Notes: generated from the sequence alone by a model not told the origin. A stretch of DNA of 62,225 nucleotides from Sedimentisphaerales bacterium (GCA_016934515.1 JAFGSR010000023.1:1-62225); one strand, 5' to 3'; shown: positions 53,296 through 62,199, counted from the stretch's first letter. Numbers and translations are program-made.

Positions 53296-56145
53296 ATGGG
53301 AAAAAAATTATATGTAATTGATGGTCACGCGCAGATTTACGCGGCGTATTATGCCCCGATGTCAGCCCATTTGACGTCGCCGAGCGGGGAGCCGACCAAG
53401 GCGGTTTACGTTTTTACGACGATGCTATTGAAGATTATTAAGCAATGTCAGCCGGATATGGTGGTGATGACGATGGATTCGGCGGGGCCGACTTTTCGTC
53501 ATGAGATGTACGCGGAATACAAGGCGAACCGCCCTGCTATGCCGGATGATTTATCGAGCCAAATTGACAAAATTGAGCGAATTCTGGGGGCAATGCGGAT
53601 TCCGGTGATAAAAAAGGTGGGGTTTGAGGCGGATGACATCATTGGAACGCTGGTGAAAGCTGCGTCGGGAAGGGGCTGTCGGAGTTATATCTGTTCAAAA
53701 GACAAGGACTTAGAGCAATTAATCGACGAAAACACGCTGATGTACGATCCCCGAAGCGAGACGGAGATGGATGCGGCGGGATTAATGGCGAAAAAGGGGA
53801 TTACTCCGGAGCAGGTGATTGATGTGCTGACGCTGGAGGGCGATACGTCCGATAATATACCGGGAGTGGCAGATGTGGGGCCGAAAACGGCGTTGCAGTG
53901 GATTCAGAAGTACGGTAGTCTGGATGGTGTGCTGGAGAACAAGGAGCAGATCAAGGGCAAGCGGGGGGAAAACCTGCGAAATTCGCTGGAGCAACTGGAG
54001 CTGTCGAGAAAGCTGGTGACTATTGATCGTGATGTACCGCTGGAGTTTAACTGGGAGGAATTTCAACTTAAACCCTTTAATCGCGGTGAGTTGGAGCAGA
54101 TTTTTGTGGAATTGGGATTCAAGCGGCTGTTGGTGCAGATGGGCGAGATGGGGCCACCGACAAAGGTTGAGGCCGCTGTGGAGACAGCTGGGGAAGCGGC
54201 TGGGTATGCGACTGGGAAAGCCGCTGGGGAAACGGCTGTGGAAGCGAAATCGGGGGATTCGGTGGTCTCTGGGGATTCTGAAGCAGCGGAAGGTGGTGGC
54301 AAATCGGAAAACGCGCCGGTCAGTTCGGCGGAAGCCGAGATCAAGCCTGAATATTATCTGATTGACAGCGAGAAGGAATTTGATGGATTTTTGCGGAAGC
54401 TGAAGAAGCAGAAGGCGTTTGCATTGGATACGGAGACCACGAGTGTGAATCCGGTGGCGGCGGAGCTGGTGGGGATGAGCTTTTGCTGGGAACCGGGTGA
54501 GGGTTATTATCTGCCGGTGAAGGGGCCGTTGGGGCAGAAATGCCTGGATAAAGCTAAAACACTTAAAAAACTGGGTCCGATCCTGACGGATGCGAAAGTA
54601 AAAAAGACGGGGCAGAATATTAAGTATGATGCGGTGGTGCTGCGGCGGGCGGGAATTGAGCTGGCGGGGGTGGATTTTGACACGATGGTGGCGTCATACA
54701 TTCTGCACAGCTACCGGGCGCATCACAACATGGATTCGCTGGCGGAAGATTTTCTGGGGCACGAGACCATCAAGCTGGAAGCGTTGATTGGCAAAGGGAA
54801 AAATCAGCTTACTTTTGATATGGTCGATACGCAGACGGCGGTGGATTATGCCGCGGAAGACGCGGTGGTAACGTGGCGGTTGAGGGATTATTTTGAAAGT
54901 GAATTTGCTGAGCAAAAGGAGTTGCGTCAGTTATTCGAGCAGATCGAGATGCCGCTGGTGGAGGTGCTGGCGGAGATGGAGTACAACGGGGTGGCGTTGG
55001 ATGTGGGTTGGCTGAAGAAGCTCAACGGCAAGTTGGCGGAACGTTTGGATGAATTGACCACTGCTATTTACAAGGAGTCCGGGTGCACATTCAACGTGGA
55101 TTCGCCCAAACAAGTGTCGGAAGTGCTGTTTGATAAGTTGGGTCTGGAATCGAGTAAGAAGACGAAATCGGGCCGATCTACGGACCAGGAGGTACTGGAG
55201 GGGTTGAGTTGGCAAAGCCCGGTGGCTAAGTTGATGCTGGAATATCGCCAGTTGAGCAAGCTGAAAAACACTTATGTTGACAAGTTGCCGGGGATGATTA
55301 ATCCGGATACCCGGCGGGTACATGCTTCATTTAATCAGGCGGTGGCGGCAACGGGGAGGCTGAGCAGCAGTAATCCCAATCTGCAGAATATTCCGATCCG
55401 GACGGAGTTGGGGCAGGAGATTCGACGGGCGTTTGTGCCGGGGAAAAAGGGTGAGGTGCTGATGGCGGCGGATTATTCTCAGATCGAGTTGAGGATGCTG
55501 GCCCATTTCAGTCAGGATAAGGGGCTGCTGGAGGCGTTTGCGGGCGAGCAGGATATTCATCGATTTGTGGCGGCGCAGGTTTTTGGGATAGAGCCACAGG
55601 AGGTGGACAAGGAGCAGAGAAGCCAGGCGAAGGCGGTTAATTTTGGGATAATTTACGGCCAGAGTGCTTTTGGTTTGAGCCGAACGACGGGGATGAGTCG
55701 CAAAGAAGCTCAGAAATTTATTGCAGATTATTTTGCGCGTTATCCTGAAATAAAGCAGTTTATGGAAGGGATAATTGATCAGGCGAAAAAGGATGGTTTT
55801 GTCCGGACAATTATGGGACGTCGGCGGATGATAGCTGATCTTAATAGCTCGAACCACAACCGACGGCAGTTGGCGGAGCGAATGGCGGTTAATACGGTGA
55901 TCCAGGGGTCGGCGGCGGACCTGATCAAGGTGGCGATGGTGAACATTCATCGGCGGATTCGGCAAGAAAAGCTGGCGATGAAAATGATTTTGCAGGTTCA
56001 CGACGAGTTGGTTTTTGAGCTTAGCGGAGATAAAGCTGAGCCTTACAGTGAGATTGTCCGGGAAGAAATGATCGGAGCATTAGCTCTAAAAGTGCCGATT
56101 ACGGTGGATTTGAAGTGGGGAGTTAACTGGCTGGAGTGTAAATAA
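53296..56145 (+). CDS. polA: DNA polymerase I
   Basis: The 949-residue enzyme has all three PolI domains. The 5' nuclease domain (1-290) shows YVIDGHAQIYAAYYAP, AEYKANRP, GFEADDIIG and LEGDTSDNIPGV. The 3'-5' exonuclease domain (about 350-540) keeps the acidic residues in FALDTETTS, QNIKYDAV and YAAEDAVVTW, so proofreading should be active. The polymerase domain shows motif A DYSQIELRMLAHFS, motif B QAKAVNFGIIYGQSAFGLS and motif C LQVHDELVFE, and the O-helix Phe is present. Residues about 291-348 form an Ala/Gly/Glu-rich linker with imperfect AAGE-type repeats that is not usual for the family. The frame is the one expected of the single-copy housekeeping gene. Confidence 0.97.
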   Translation: MGKKLYVIDGHAQIYAAYYAPMSAHLTSPSGEPTKAVYVFTTMLLKIIKQCQPDMVVMTMDSAGPTFRHEMYAEYKANRPAMPDDLSSQIDKIERILGAMRIPVIKKVGFEADDIIGTLVKAASGRGCRSYICSKDKDLEQLIDENTLMYDPRSETEMDAAGLMAKKGITPEQVIDVLTLEGDTSDNIPGVADVGPKTALQWIQKYGSLDGVLENKEQIKGKRGENLRNSLEQLELSRKLVTIDRDVPLEFNWEEFQLKPFNRGELEQIFVELGFKRLLVQMGEMGPPTKVEAAVETAGEAAGYATGKAAGETAVEAKSGDSVVSGDSEAAEGGGKSENAPVSSAEAEIKPEYYLIDSEKEFDGFLRKLKKQKAFALDTETTSVNPVAAELVGMSFCWEPGEGYYLPVKGPLGQKCLDKAKTLKKLGPILTDAKVKKTGQNIKYDAVVLRRAGIELAGVDFDTMVASYILHSYRAHHNMDSLAEDFLGHETIKLEALIGKGKNQLTFDMVDTQTAVDYAAEDAVVTWRLRDYFESEFAEQKELRQLFEQIEMPLVEVLAEMEYNGVALDVGWLKKLNGKLAERLDELTTAIYKESGCTFNVDSPKQVSEVLFDKLGLESSKKTKSGRSTDQEVLEGLSWQSPVAKLMLEYRQLSKLKNTYVDKLPGMINPDTRRVHASFNQAVAATGRLSSSNPNLQNIPIRTELGQEIRRAFVPGKKGEVLMAADYSQIELRMLAHFSQDKGLLEAFAGEQDIHRFVAAQVFGIEPQEVDKEQRSQAKAVNFGIIYGQSAFGLSRTTGMSRKEAQKFIADYFARYPEIKQFMEGIIDQAKKDGFVRTIMGRRRMIADLNSSNHNRRQLAERMAVNTVIQGSAADLIKVAMVNIHRRIRQEKLAMKMILQVHDELVFELSGDKAEPYSEIVREEMIGALALKVPITVDLKWGVNWLECK
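54166..54345 (+). repeat. Low-complexity repeat encoding the PolI interdomain linker
   Basis: Short repeats of GCTGGGGAAGC/GCTGGGAAAGC type encode an Ala-Gly-Glu-rich stretch of about 55 residues (AAVETAGEAAGYATGKAAGE and on). It joins the 5' nuclease and exonuclease domains and looks like a recent repeat expansion. Confidence 0.65.
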
Positions 56146-56180
56146 ATCTTAATCGTTTACGGTTTGGATTGACTATGAAG

Positions 56181-56277
56181 TTAATGACGAATGACGAAGC
56201 ACGACCCGGCTTCGCCAAAGCGCTTCGCCGCGGCAAGATGACGAATCAATGACGAATTTCGAATGACGAACGGGCTT
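56181..56277 (+). repeat. TGACGAATGACGA-type intergenic repeats
   Basis: Imperfect copies of ATGACGAATGACGA occur here and again at 57298-57330. Related GGGCATGACRAGTCG stretches lie near 56350 and 57398. This 345-bp gap between polA and coaE holds no gene. Confidence 0.6.
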
Positions 56278-56490
56278 TTTTCTTTAGTGGTGATTTATTT
56301 TTGTATTGCGATAGCCACCCCTAAGAGTACTTGGTGGTACCACCCGATCGGGCATGACGAGTCGAAGCGGTCTGATTTATTGTATGAAAATGCGGAAATT
56401 AAGGATTGATGAGTGGAAAAAGCGGGGGCGGGCTGGCCTAGACAATCTTAACGTGTTGTTATATAAGACTTTATATCACAGATAAAAAAT

Positions 56491-57114
56491 ATGAAAAACA
56501 AGCCGATTATTGGGTTGACGGGAGGTGCCGGAGCGGGTAAAACTACGGTAGCTCGGCAATTCGAAAAACTGGGCTGCGCGGTGATAGATGCCGATCAGCT
56601 CAACCATGAGGTTCTCACAAATCCAGAAATTGTTCATCAGATTGAGCAATGGTGGGGCCCTGAGGTGTTGGGAGCGGGCGGCCTGATCGACCGTGAGGTA
56701 GTCGGGCGGATTGTTTTCGCGGACGAAAACGAGTTAAGGAAGCTGACAAACCTGGTTCATCCCCTGATTTCAGATCGGGAACAAGCCCAGATGGCCAAAT
56801 TCCTGGAAGACCCCACGGTCAAGGCAGTGGTTCTGGATGTTCCGCTTTTGTATGAAACGGGCCAAGATAAGTGGTGTGACAAGATTGTTTTTGTGCAGAC
56901 CGAGAGCGGGGACAGGCAGAAGCGAGTGGCAAAAAAGCGTGGCTGGGACGAAGAAAGGTTAAAAAAAGTAGAAAAAATTCAGATGCCACTGGATAGCAAG
57001 GCCAAAAGAGCCGATTATGTAATTGCGAACAAATCGACAATATCCAGCCTGGAAACAGGTGTAACCCAAGTTTTATCCCAAATATTGACAGAGTTTAAAA
57101 TAATAGAGAAATAG
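56491..57114 (+). CDS. coaE: Dephospho-CoA kinase
   Basis: The 207-residue protein has a P-loop (GLTGGAGAGKTTVARQF, residues 8-24), then CAVIDADQLNHEVL (the DAD substrate-binding motif), VHPLISDREQAQM and VVLDVPLLYETGQDKWCDKIVFV. These match CoaE, which phosphorylates dephospho-CoA in the last step of coenzyme A synthesis. Length is normal for the family. No clear ribosome-binding site is visible before the ATG at 56491. It lies between polA and rho, separated from both by repeat-rich gaps. Confidence 0.93.
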   Translation: MKNKPIIGLTGGAGAGKTTVARQFEKLGCAVIDADQLNHEVLTNPEIVHQIEQWWGPEVLGAGGLIDREVVGRIVFADENELRKLTNLVHPLISDREQAQMAKFLEDPTVKAVVLDVPLLYETGQDKWCDKIVFVQTESGDRQKRVAKKRGWDEERLKKVEKIQMPLDSKAKRADYVIANKSTISSLETGVTQVLSQILTEFKIIEK

Positions 57115-57268
57115 CCGATTTAGTTGATTTTTGAGTAGTTCAGCGCCAAGAGAGGTCGGGGGTCAAGTGGGACTCAGTGATTGGAAACAAAGTTAATTGA
57201 GTTTTTCTGGATTGTTCCAATCTAACAAAAGCAATTTTCATTCCGAGATAAGGCTACTAATTTCAGGT

Positions 57269-57299
57269 TTCTCAAACTGACCGATGGTCAGTTTGAGAA
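57269..57299. repeat. 14-bp perfect hairpin between coaE and rho
   Basis: TTCTCAAACTGACC (57269-57282) pairs perfectly with GGTCAGTTTGAGAA (57286-57299) around a GAT loop. No T-run follows on either side, so it is more like a REP-type hairpin than a terminator. It sits directly before TGACGAATGACGA repeats. Bases 57115-57537 contain no gene. Confidence 0.7.
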
Positions 57300-57537
57300 T
57301 GACGAATGACGAGTCAATGACGAAGTCCGAATGATAAAAAATAACCGCGTGGGTAACAAGTCGCCCACCTTACAAGATTATATGCCCGATCAAGTCGGGC
57401 ATGACAAGTCGGATCGGTTAGTTTGAGTCAGGTTAATTGAGCTCGATTTTAAGAAATCGAGCGAATTTACAGGTTATTTAACAATTAATAAATGCAGTGA
57501 GCATGCCCGAACAGGGGTAATTGCAGGATAATCAAAT

Positions 57538-57554
57538 TTGGAATGTGATTCCAA
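57538..57554 (+). promoter_or_regulatory. Hairpin abutting the rho ribosome-binding site
   Basis: TTGGAAT (57538-57544) pairs with ATTCCAA (57548-57554) around GTG, and the right arm overlaps the AAGGAG Shine-Dalgarno (57553-57558). Folding in mRNA would crowd the site 9 bases before the rho ATG and could tune translation. Confidence 0.45.
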
Positions 57555-57567
57555 GGAGTTTACTTAG

Positions 57568-59061
57568 ATGGCAAAAGCCACAACGAAAACCAAAGCGAAA
57601 AAGGCCAGGAAGACCAAAAAAACCAAAAAGAGCAGCAAAGCCGCGGTAGCGGTGGAAGAGCCCGAGGATGATCCGGAAGTGCTAGAACAGCCGGAAGTCG
57701 CCGAAGAGGCGACAGTTGCCGAGAAAGCTCCCGTCAAGCCTGATAAAGAGGCCGAGGCCATTGACGAGACCCATGCGAAATACGAAGAGGTTAAAAGAGG
57801 CGAATTGCACATCACCGACCTGCAAAAAATGTCGGTGAGCGATCTGCATCTACTGGCCAAGAAGGAGGGGCTGACCGAATACACCGGCCTGAAAAAACAG
57901 GAGCTGATATTCAAGATTCTCAAGGAGCGTATTCAGCAAAACGGCATGATGTATGGCGAAGGTGTGCTGGAATTGCTACCGGATGGATTTGGATTTTTGC
58001 GAACCGCCGATTACAACTACATGCCCTGTCCGGATGACATATATGTATCCCCGTCGCAGATACGCCGGTTTGGATTGCGAAACGGCAACATTGTGGCCGG
58101 TCAGATTCGTCCGCCGAAGGAATCAGAGAAATATTTTGCGTTGCTTCGGGTGGAGGCGATCAATTTTGAAGATCCCGAAGCGCTGACGGAGAAAGTGGTT
58201 TTTGAAGATCTGACGCCGCTGCATCCGGACGGTCGTTTCTATCTGGAAACAACCCCGGAAGAGATCAACATGCGAATTGTTGATATTGTAACGCCGGTGG
58301 GTAAGGGCCAGCGAGGTCTGATTGTTGCGCCGCCGCGAACCGGTAAAACAGTATTGCTGCAGAAAATTGCCAACGCAATCAGTACCAATCACCCGGAAGT
58401 GTTTTTGATTATTTTATTGATTGACGAGCGTCCCGAAGAAGTTACCGAGATGAAACGGGCGACCGGTGAGGATGTTGAGGTGATTAGTTCGACGTTTGAC
58501 GAACCGGCCAATCGGCATGTTCAGGTGGCAGAGATGGTGATTGAAAAAGCCAAGCGGATGGTGGAATACGGCCACGATGTGGTGATTTTGCTGGATTCGA
58601 TTACGCGTTTGGCCCGGGCGTATAATACGGAAGTTCCTCATTCGGGCAAGATTTTGACCGGCGGCGTTGACTCGAACGCCCTGCAAAAACCGAAGAAGTT
58701 TTTTGGTGCGGCCCGCAACATTGAATTCGGGGGTTCGCTTACCATTTTGGCAACGGGTCTGATCGAAACCGGCTCCAAGATGGATGAAGTTATTTTTGAG
58801 GAGTTTAAGGGAACCGGCAATATGGAATTGCATCTGGACCGGAGACTGGTGGATCGGCGGACCTGGCCGGCGATTGACATCAGTCGCAGCGGCACCCGTA
58901 AGGAAGAGTTGCTGATGGATCCCAAGGAGTTAGAGCTGGTTTATCGTTTGCGGCGGGTGCTCAGTGATATGAATCCGGTGGAAAGCATCGAACTGCTCAA
59001 GAGCCGTTTGCAGAAAGTGAAAACCAATGCTGAATTTCTTATGACGATGAATCTTAGTTGA
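57568..59061 (+). CDS. rho: Transcription termination factor Rho
   Basis: The 497-residue protein has the Rho hexamer signatures: RNA-binding domain with [32 protein letters not shown] (about 135-165), P-loop APPRTGKT near 253, Walker B/Q-loop [16 protein letters not shown] near 285, and [14 protein letters not shown] near 343. The first 75 residues are an extra Lys/Glu/Ala-rich tail ([17 protein letters not shown] then acidic stretches), a feature seen in several phyla that can bind RNA or drive clustering. AAGGAG precedes the ATG. It is an essential ATP-driven RNA translocase. Confidence 0.97.
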   Translation: MAKATTKTKAKKARKTKKTKKSSKAAVAVEEPEDDPEVLEQPEVAEEATVAEKAPVKPDKEAEAIDETHAKYEEVKRGELHITDLQKMSVSDLHLLAKKEGLTEYTGLKKQELIFKILKERIQQNGMMYGEGVLELLPDGFGFLRTADYNYMPCPDDIYVSPSQIRRFGLRNGNIVAGQIRPPKESEKYFALLRVEAINFEDPEALTEKVVFEDLTPLHPDGRFYLETTPEEINMRIVDIVTPVGKGQRGLIVAPPRTGKTVLLQKIANAISTNHPEVFLIILLIDERPEEVTEMKRATGEDVEVISSTFDEPANRHVQVAEMVIEKAKRMVEYGHDVVILLDSITRLARAYNTEVPHSGKILTGGVDSNALQKPKKFFGAARNIEFGGSLTILATGLIETGSKMDEVIFEEFKGTGNMELHLDRRLVDRRTWPAIDISRSGTRKEELLMDPKELELVYRLRRVLSDMNPVESIELLKSRLQKVKTNAEFLMTMNLS

Positions 59062-59076
59062 TTTACCTGTCCAGAT

Positions 59077-59112
59077 CATTATAATCGAGTTGGTTAAGAC
59101 GCGATTATAATG
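59077..59112 (+). terminator. 11-bp inverted repeat between rho and the DUF481 gene
   Basis: CATTATAATCG (59077-59087) pairs perfectly with CGATTATAATG (59102-59112) around a 14-base loop. No T-run follows, so terminator strength is doubtful; it may instead be a regulator site. The right arm contains an ATG (59110) that an automatic caller could mistake for the gene start. Confidence 0.4.
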
Positions 59113-59130
59113 CAAAACTGGAAGGTGTTT

Positions 59131-60192
59131 ATGTATTTAGCTATTGCGAAGGCTAAGATTTGGTTTTTAGTGGGATTTTATTTTGTCGTGGTCGGCGGCG
59201 CGTTGGTGGGGGCGGATCAGTTGGTTTTGACCAATGGCGACAAGCTGACCGGGACGGTTACGTCTATGGCTGAGGGGAAGATTCAGTTTAAATCCGACTT
59301 GCTGGGGGAATTTACGGTCGAGCTCAACAAAATTCGGTCCCTCGATACCGATGCAGATTCTACGATAATTCTTCAGGAGCAGGAGGAGCCGGTCAAGGGG
59401 CGAATTCTGGTTGAAGATGAACAGTACTACCTGGTGGTGGATAATCAAAAACAACCTTTTGAACTGGAACAGATTACGGCAATGGGTATTGCCGCGGACA
59501 AAATTATAGAGCCGCCGGATATGAGCTTCAAATGGTCGGGGAAATTTGAGGCGGTACTGACGGGACGAACGGGCAATACAGAGAGATCATCCGTCGGAGG
59601 TAAATTTGCTATCAAGGCCCAAAATCCCGAATGGACCATTGCTGCTTATCTCAGGGCACTCTACGCCGAACAGGAAATCGGCGGCGACAGCGAACTAACC
59701 GATGATGAAATTCAGGGTGGCGGTCGAGTGCAAAAGATGATCTCGGAAAAAGTATCCGTTTTCGGCAAGGTGGATTTTGAAAAAGACAGGATCGAACGAT
59801 TGAAACTGCGCAGCATTCTTACCGGCGGTCTGGGATACCGATGGATTGATAATGATACATGGTTTTACGAGAACCGCCTGGGCGTCGGTATCGAACAGGA
59901 GGATTTTGAGGACGGTGTGCAGAATCGATCGGCGGTTGGGGAGTTAAGCTCGGATTTGAAATACAAGGTCAATTCCCGCGTGGACCTTTCGCAGTTAACT
60001 ACCTGGACAGCCGGTTTTGATGACATTCAATCTTACCGTTTAAATGCCGAGACTGCGGCAACCATCTACCTGGACAATTCCCATCATTTGTTCATCAAAA
60101 GCGGGATTAAGCACGACTACGACAGCCAGCCGCTGGATGAGGTTAAGCCACTGGACACTTATTACTTTACCAATCTGGGATATGAGTTTTAA
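59131..60192 (+). CDS. DUF481 family outer-membrane beta-barrel protein
   Basis: The 353-residue product has a signal peptide (ending near GALVGA) and opens with a strand-rich part (LVLTNGDKLTGTVTSMAEGKIQFKSDLLGEFTVELNKIRSL). It then shows DUF481 features: FEAVLTGRTGNTERSSVGGKFAIKAQ, VQKMISEKVSVFGKVDFEKD, GGLGYRWIDNDTWFYENRLGVGIEQEDF, and a final strand ending in Phe (TNLGYEF), typical of outer-membrane barrels. The start is ATG 59131 with GGAAGG five bases upstream, not the ATG at 59110 inside an inverted repeat. Related proteins help with envelope or salt stress; the role here is not known. Confidence 0.85.
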   Translation: MYLAIAKAKIWFLVGFYFVVVGGALVGADQLVLTNGDKLTGTVTSMAEGKIQFKSDLLGEFTVELNKIRSLDTDADSTIILQEQEEPVKGRILVEDEQYYLVVDNQKQPFELEQITAMGIAADKIIEPPDMSFKWSGKFEAVLTGRTGNTERSSVGGKFAIKAQNPEWTIAAYLRALYAEQEIGGDSELTDDEIQGGGRVQKMISEKVSVFGKVDFEKDRIERLKLRSILTGGLGYRWIDNDTWFYENRLGVGIEQEDFEDGVQNRSAVGELSSDLKYKVNSRVDLSQLTTWTAGFDDIQSYRLNAETAATIYLDNSHHLFIKSGIKHDYDSQPLDEVKPLDTYYFTNLGYEF

Positions 60193-60222
60193 GCGAATTT
60201 TTTGGATTGCCATCGGAGCCTG

Positions 60223-60244
60223 TCAAAAAAAGCAGATTTTTTGA
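60223..60244. terminator. A/T-rich hairpin after the DUF481 gene
   Basis: TCAAAAAA (60223-60230) pairs with TTTTTTGA (60237-60244). Its T-run is part of the stem, so it could serve as a weak bidirectional terminator between the convergent DUF481 and response-regulator genes. Confidence 0.3.
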
Positions 60245-60316
60245 CCACGATCGTTAATGGGAATTATTCAGGCCAACAGTAAACTGCGGCGACATCTATA
60301 AACCAACACCCCCAAA

Positions 60317-60333
60317 CGGGTAACATTTACCCG
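60317..60333. terminator. Small hairpin after the response-regulator gene
   Basis: CGGGTAA (60317-60323) pairs with TTACCCG (60327-60333) around CAT, 55 bp beyond the minus-strand response-regulator stop. No T-run follows, so function is uncertain. Confidence 0.3.
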
Positions 60334-60387
60334 CCAATTGATTGGACTTGCGAAGTCAATGTTGCTCCAGCTACAACAACCAGCAAA

Positions 60388-60774
60388 TCAAGCTTTCGAC
60401 AGAAGTTCTTCGGCGGCCTTGACGAGCTTGTCCATGCGGAAAGGCTTGTTGATGTAGCAGTCAACGCCGAGGGTTTCAGCATAGACTTTGTGCCGGGCAC
60501 CGGGATTTGCGGTAATCATGATAACCGGAGGTTTGCCGGTTTCTTTACGCATGGTACGGATTTTTTCCAGCACCAGAAAACCGCTGCGTCCGGGGAGCAT
60601 CTGGTCGAGCACGAGCAGGTCCGGCGTATCCTGATTAATCTTGTCAACGGCGTCATTACCGTTGCCGGTACTGGTGATATCCGCCCCGAAATCCGCCAGT
60701 GCTTCCTTAATGGCGATTACGATATCTTCATCGTCATCCACAATGAGAATTTTTTTACCTTCAAATTTAGCCAT
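60388..60774 (-). CDS. Single-domain response regulator (CheY-like receiver)
   Basis: The 128-residue protein is a stand-alone receiver: ILIVDDDEDI (acidic pair), DLLVLDQMLPG (phospho-Asp near residue 56), VIMITANPG (conserved Thr) and INKPFRM (Lys-Pro-Phe). It lacks an output domain, so it should work by protein contact or in a phosphorelay. AGGAAG lies six bases before the ATG. No histidine kinase is next to it. Confidence 0.95.
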   Translation of the reverse strand: MAKFEGKKILIVDDDEDIVIAIKEALADFGADITSTGNGNDAVDKINQDTPDLLVLDQMLPGRSGFLVLEKIRTMRKETGKPPVIMITANPGARHKVYAETLGVDCYINKPFRMDKLVKAAEELLSKA

Positions 60775-61173
60775 ATTGTTCTTCCTGATTAAAATATTGG
60801 TTATCTTTCAAACGCCAAAGTGGGATTTGAGAATCATTCTCGCGCGATATGAGGCAGTTCATTTCATCCCAAATACAAAGTTTTAAACATATAATGCAGG
60901 CAATGGATGATAATCAGGATTAAGGTGCTTGTCAACCCGACGAGCAGTGTGTGTTGGTGAATTACAGCTAAAAACCAACATTTTTTTGCGGCCAACCACT
61001 CAATTGTTATGATTTATGTTGAAGGGGTATTACGCAACAGAGTTATCGATAAGTAGTTATTACATAAGGACTTGCTGTTTAAGGCAGTGGGCTTGAGCAG
61101 CCGGAAAACTGATTTAGTGATACCGGAAAAAAGGTCCTATAATGTTGCGGCAAAAGTTTTTATAAATGATCCC
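60775..61173. other. Noncoding region before the small basic gene
   Basis: No gene is apparent on either strand. The region is AT-rich and probably holds the promoters of the response regulator (minus) and the small basic gene (plus), for example CTATAATG near 61137. Confidence 0.45.
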
Positions 61174-61202
61174 TTGCAAAACTGCTACTGTTGGGTTAGA
61201 TT
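61174..61202 (+). promoter_or_regulatory. Likely promoter of the 25-residue basic gene
   Basis: TTGCAA (61174-61179), 17 bases, then TAGATT (61197-61202) resembles the polA promoter, which has the same -10 box and spacer. It ends 66 bp before the ATG at 61269. Confidence 0.4.
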
Positions 61203-61268
61203 ACTTGTTCCGTGGTAAGAGTGCCTTTGTATTGAAATTGTATAAGTATTTGTTTTTAGGTGATTTAG

Positions 61269-61346
61269 ATGAGCAAACCCAGGCGTCGTCGGAAAATTGG
61301 CTCAAAGAAGCGTCGTGCTCGCTGGAAAGTGCGTCATCGCAAGTAA
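61269..61346 (+). CDS. 25-residue very basic protein, possible bS22/mS38-like ribosomal protein
   Basis: The frame encodes 25 residues starting MSKPRRRRKIGSKKRR and ending VRHRK, with 15 Arg/Lys, one Trp and no acidic residue. AGGTG lies six bases upstream, a promoter-like pair lies 66 bp upstream, and a terminator follows at 61438, so it forms a complete small transcription unit. Composition and the SKK...RH(Q)RR-like ending recall the AURKAIP1/COX24-domain ribosomal proteins such as bS22 of mycobacteria; bTHX is another possibility. Codons are ordinary for this genome (CGT, AAG, CGC). I cannot prove the family from the sequence alone. Confidence 0.6.
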   Translation: MSKPRRRRKIGSKKRRARWKVRHRK

Positions 61347-61437
61347 GATCCGTATCCCCCCCAGGCGGTCAGGCCTGAATTTTGATCGAGGGGCGGGGAT
61401 TTCTGGTTTGATTTAGCGGGCGTGAGTTCATAAAGAA

Positions 61438-61464
61438 AACACTCGGAGCGATTCGGGTGTTTTT
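61438..61464 (+). terminator. Intrinsic terminator after the 25-residue gene
   Basis: AACACTCG (61438-61445) pairs with CGGGTGTT (61454-61461), one U-G wobble, 8-base loop, followed by more T residues. It ends the small transcript about 90 bases after the stop codon. Confidence 0.65.
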
Positions 61465-61623
61465 GTATGCGCGTTTTTTGATAAATATCAGAGAATTCCG
61501 ATAAGAGCCTTGCCGATAAGGATTTCCCGCTCAACACTTTTCGTAGGTTTTCGGGAATCGGTTTTTTTAACGGTTTTTTTGGGAGAGAGAGGGGAATCGG
61601 CTTTTTGTAAACTGCCGGCGGGG

Positions 61624-62199
61624 TCAGTTGTTGATTTTTTTCAGGAGCCAGGCCATGTTTTTGCCGAGCTGTTTCATGGTACGGATGCCCTCTTCATCTT
61701 TTTCAACTTCGCCTTTTTCCAGGCCGAAGCCCATGTTCCAGTAGTTTGATCCGGGGATGATCATCTGGCTGATCAGGAAAAAGTGATTAATCGTATCAAA
61801 GGTAGGCACCGCCCCACCGCGACGAACCGCAATAACCGCAGCGCCGACTTTTCTTCGAAACATATCCTGGTTGGCTTTGGCGACCAGACCGGCCCGGTCG
61901 ATAAGGGCTTTCATTTCGGCGGTAACGTCGGCAAAATAAGTGGGCGAGGCCAGGATGATTCCGTCGGCGGAAAGCATTTTTTCGATATATTCGTTGGCGG
62001 CATCATCTGTGATGGCACAATAGTTGTCCTGGGTTTTAAAGCAGCGGTAACAAGCGGAACAACCGGAGATTTTGGCACCGGCCATCTGCACCATTTCGGT
62101 TTCGATGCCTTCGGCTTTAAGTTCGTCCAGCACATGGTTGATTAAAATCGCGGTGTTGCCGTCTTTTCGGGCACTGCCGTTAAACGCAATAACTTTCAT
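61624..62199 (-). CDS. Flavodoxin-fold NAD(P)H-dependent FMN reductase family protein
   Basis: The 191-residue protein matches the NADPH-dependent FMN reductase/iron-sulfur flavoprotein group: VIAFNGSARKDGNTAILI (FMN phosphate loop, residues 3-20), the ISGCSACYRCFKTQDNYCAI cysteine-rich segment near 44-63, DGIILASPTYFADVTAEMKALIDR near 80-103, and GAAVIAVRRGG. The Cx2Cx2C-type cysteines resemble those binding an iron-sulfur cluster in such flavoproteins. AGGG precedes the ATG by seven bases. It probably supports redox balance; the neighbouring gene beyond the window is unknown. The window ends 26 bp upstream of its start. Confidence 0.9.
   Translation of the reverse strand: MKVIAFNGSARKDGNTAILINHVLDELKAEGIETEMVQMAGAKISGCSACYRCFKTQDNYCAITDDAANEYIEKMLSADGIILASPTYFADVTAEMKALIDRAGLVAKANQDMFRRKVGAAVIAVRRGGAVPTFDTINHFFLISQMIIPGSNYWNMGFGLEKGEVEKDEEGIRTMKQLGKNMAWLLKKINN

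Noticed and set aside
57269-57299. Intrinsic terminator for coaE
   Set aside because: The stem is strong but no T-run follows on either strand, and it lies about 155 bp past the stop.
61166-61378. 70-codon open frame overlapping the small basic gene
   Set aside because: No ribosome-binding site precedes it, and it overlaps in another frame the 25-residue gene that has better signals.
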